Shown piece by piece: positions 5,966-6,064 of a stretch of DNA of 6,064 nt (positions are counted from its first letter, which is position 1; each line of letters begins with the position of its first letter). The translations under genes were made by a program, and so were the position numbers. The DNA is from an uncultured Oscillochloris sp. (GTDB lineage: Bacteria; Chloroflexota; Chloroflexia; Chloroflexales; Chloroflexaceae): NCBI GenBank assembly GCA_903877345.1, contig CAIRDL010001099.1:1-6064 (forward strand). The letters are read 5' to 3'. The notes below the pieces were generated by a model. The model was not told the origin of the DNA. It did no database searches and worked only from the letters and a program-made list of their open reading frames with translations.

Positions 5966-5975
5966 GCTGCTTTGG

Positions 5976-6064
5976 TCAATGACGAGGAACCGGACTACTA
6001 CTCCTGGCGACCCGCAACCCTACATAGTAGAGGCGGACACGCGGGATGTCGCTGCTGCGGTACG
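5976..6064 (-). CDS. Partial gene: C-terminus of a likely FGE/SUMF1-type (formylglycine-generating enzyme-like) domain protein
   Basis: Only the last 28 codons lie in the window, ending at the TGA 5978-5976. The residues contain RSSDIPRVRLYYVGLRVARS. The end pattern R-x(n)-P-x-x-R-x(n)-[VI]-G-[FL]-R-V-[AV]-R is typical of the C-terminus of the FGE-sulfatase/SUMF1 fold, where the last strand usually reads GFRV. In bacteria such domains occur in true sulfatase activators and, often, as C-type-lectin-fold modules on signalling, ATPase or protease proteins. Which applies cannot be told without the rest of the gene. It is co-directional with the genes that follow and its stop lies 23 nt before the small ORF. 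The call rests on one short stretch. Confidence 0.4.
   Translation of the reverse strand, partial: YRSSDIPRVRLYYVGLRVARSSSPVPRH

Overview
The window reads as a GC-rich bacterial accessory region, most likely from Chloroflexota (Chloroflexales-like). That assignment is an inference. It rests on AAA-like (AAA_35-type) ATPases fused to WD40 repeats, on the short helical N-terminal domain of the second ATPase, and on base composition. No marker gene is present. Every supported gene lies on the minus strand, so transcription runs from high to low coordinates.

Layout in transcription order: (1) 6064-5976, the last 28 codons of a gene entering from the right edge, whose C-terminus resembles a formylglycine-generating-enzyme/sulfatase-modifying-factor (FGE/SUMF1) domain; (2) 5952-5806, a 48-codon unrecognised ORF with a ribosome-binding site; (3) 5782-4673, a 369-residue T4 Rnl1-type RNA ligase with all nucleotidyltransferase motifs; (4) a 168-bp non-coding gap; (5) 4504-3203, a 433-residue soluble protein with a helical N-terminal domain, a Pro-rich linker and an AAA-like ATPase with a C-terminal winged-helix-like end; (6) 3206-183, a 1007-residue protein with a homologous ATPase, one transmembrane helix and twelve near-identical 42-residue WD40 repeats. 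Genes 5 and 6 overlap by ATGA. (7) Positions 69-170 hold a 102-bp imperfect palindrome with perfect 13-bp ends, probably a MITE. The left 68 bp hold no supportable gene.

How the parts may work together (inference): the two ATPases look like a translationally coupled pair of STAND-like switches, one soluble and one membrane-anchored. The WD40 array shows variation concentrated at a few surface-type positions and signs of recent repeat duplication, as expected for a rapidly evolving recognition surface. An RNA ligase capable of sealing cleaved RNA lies just upstream on the same strand. A conflict, stress or RNA-repair role is plausible but unproven, and the 168-bp gap means the ligase could be a separate transcription unit.

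Two start sites were moved inward from the longest open frame, each because of a strong Shine-Dalgarno sequence: the ligase to 5782 and the soluble ATPase to 4504.
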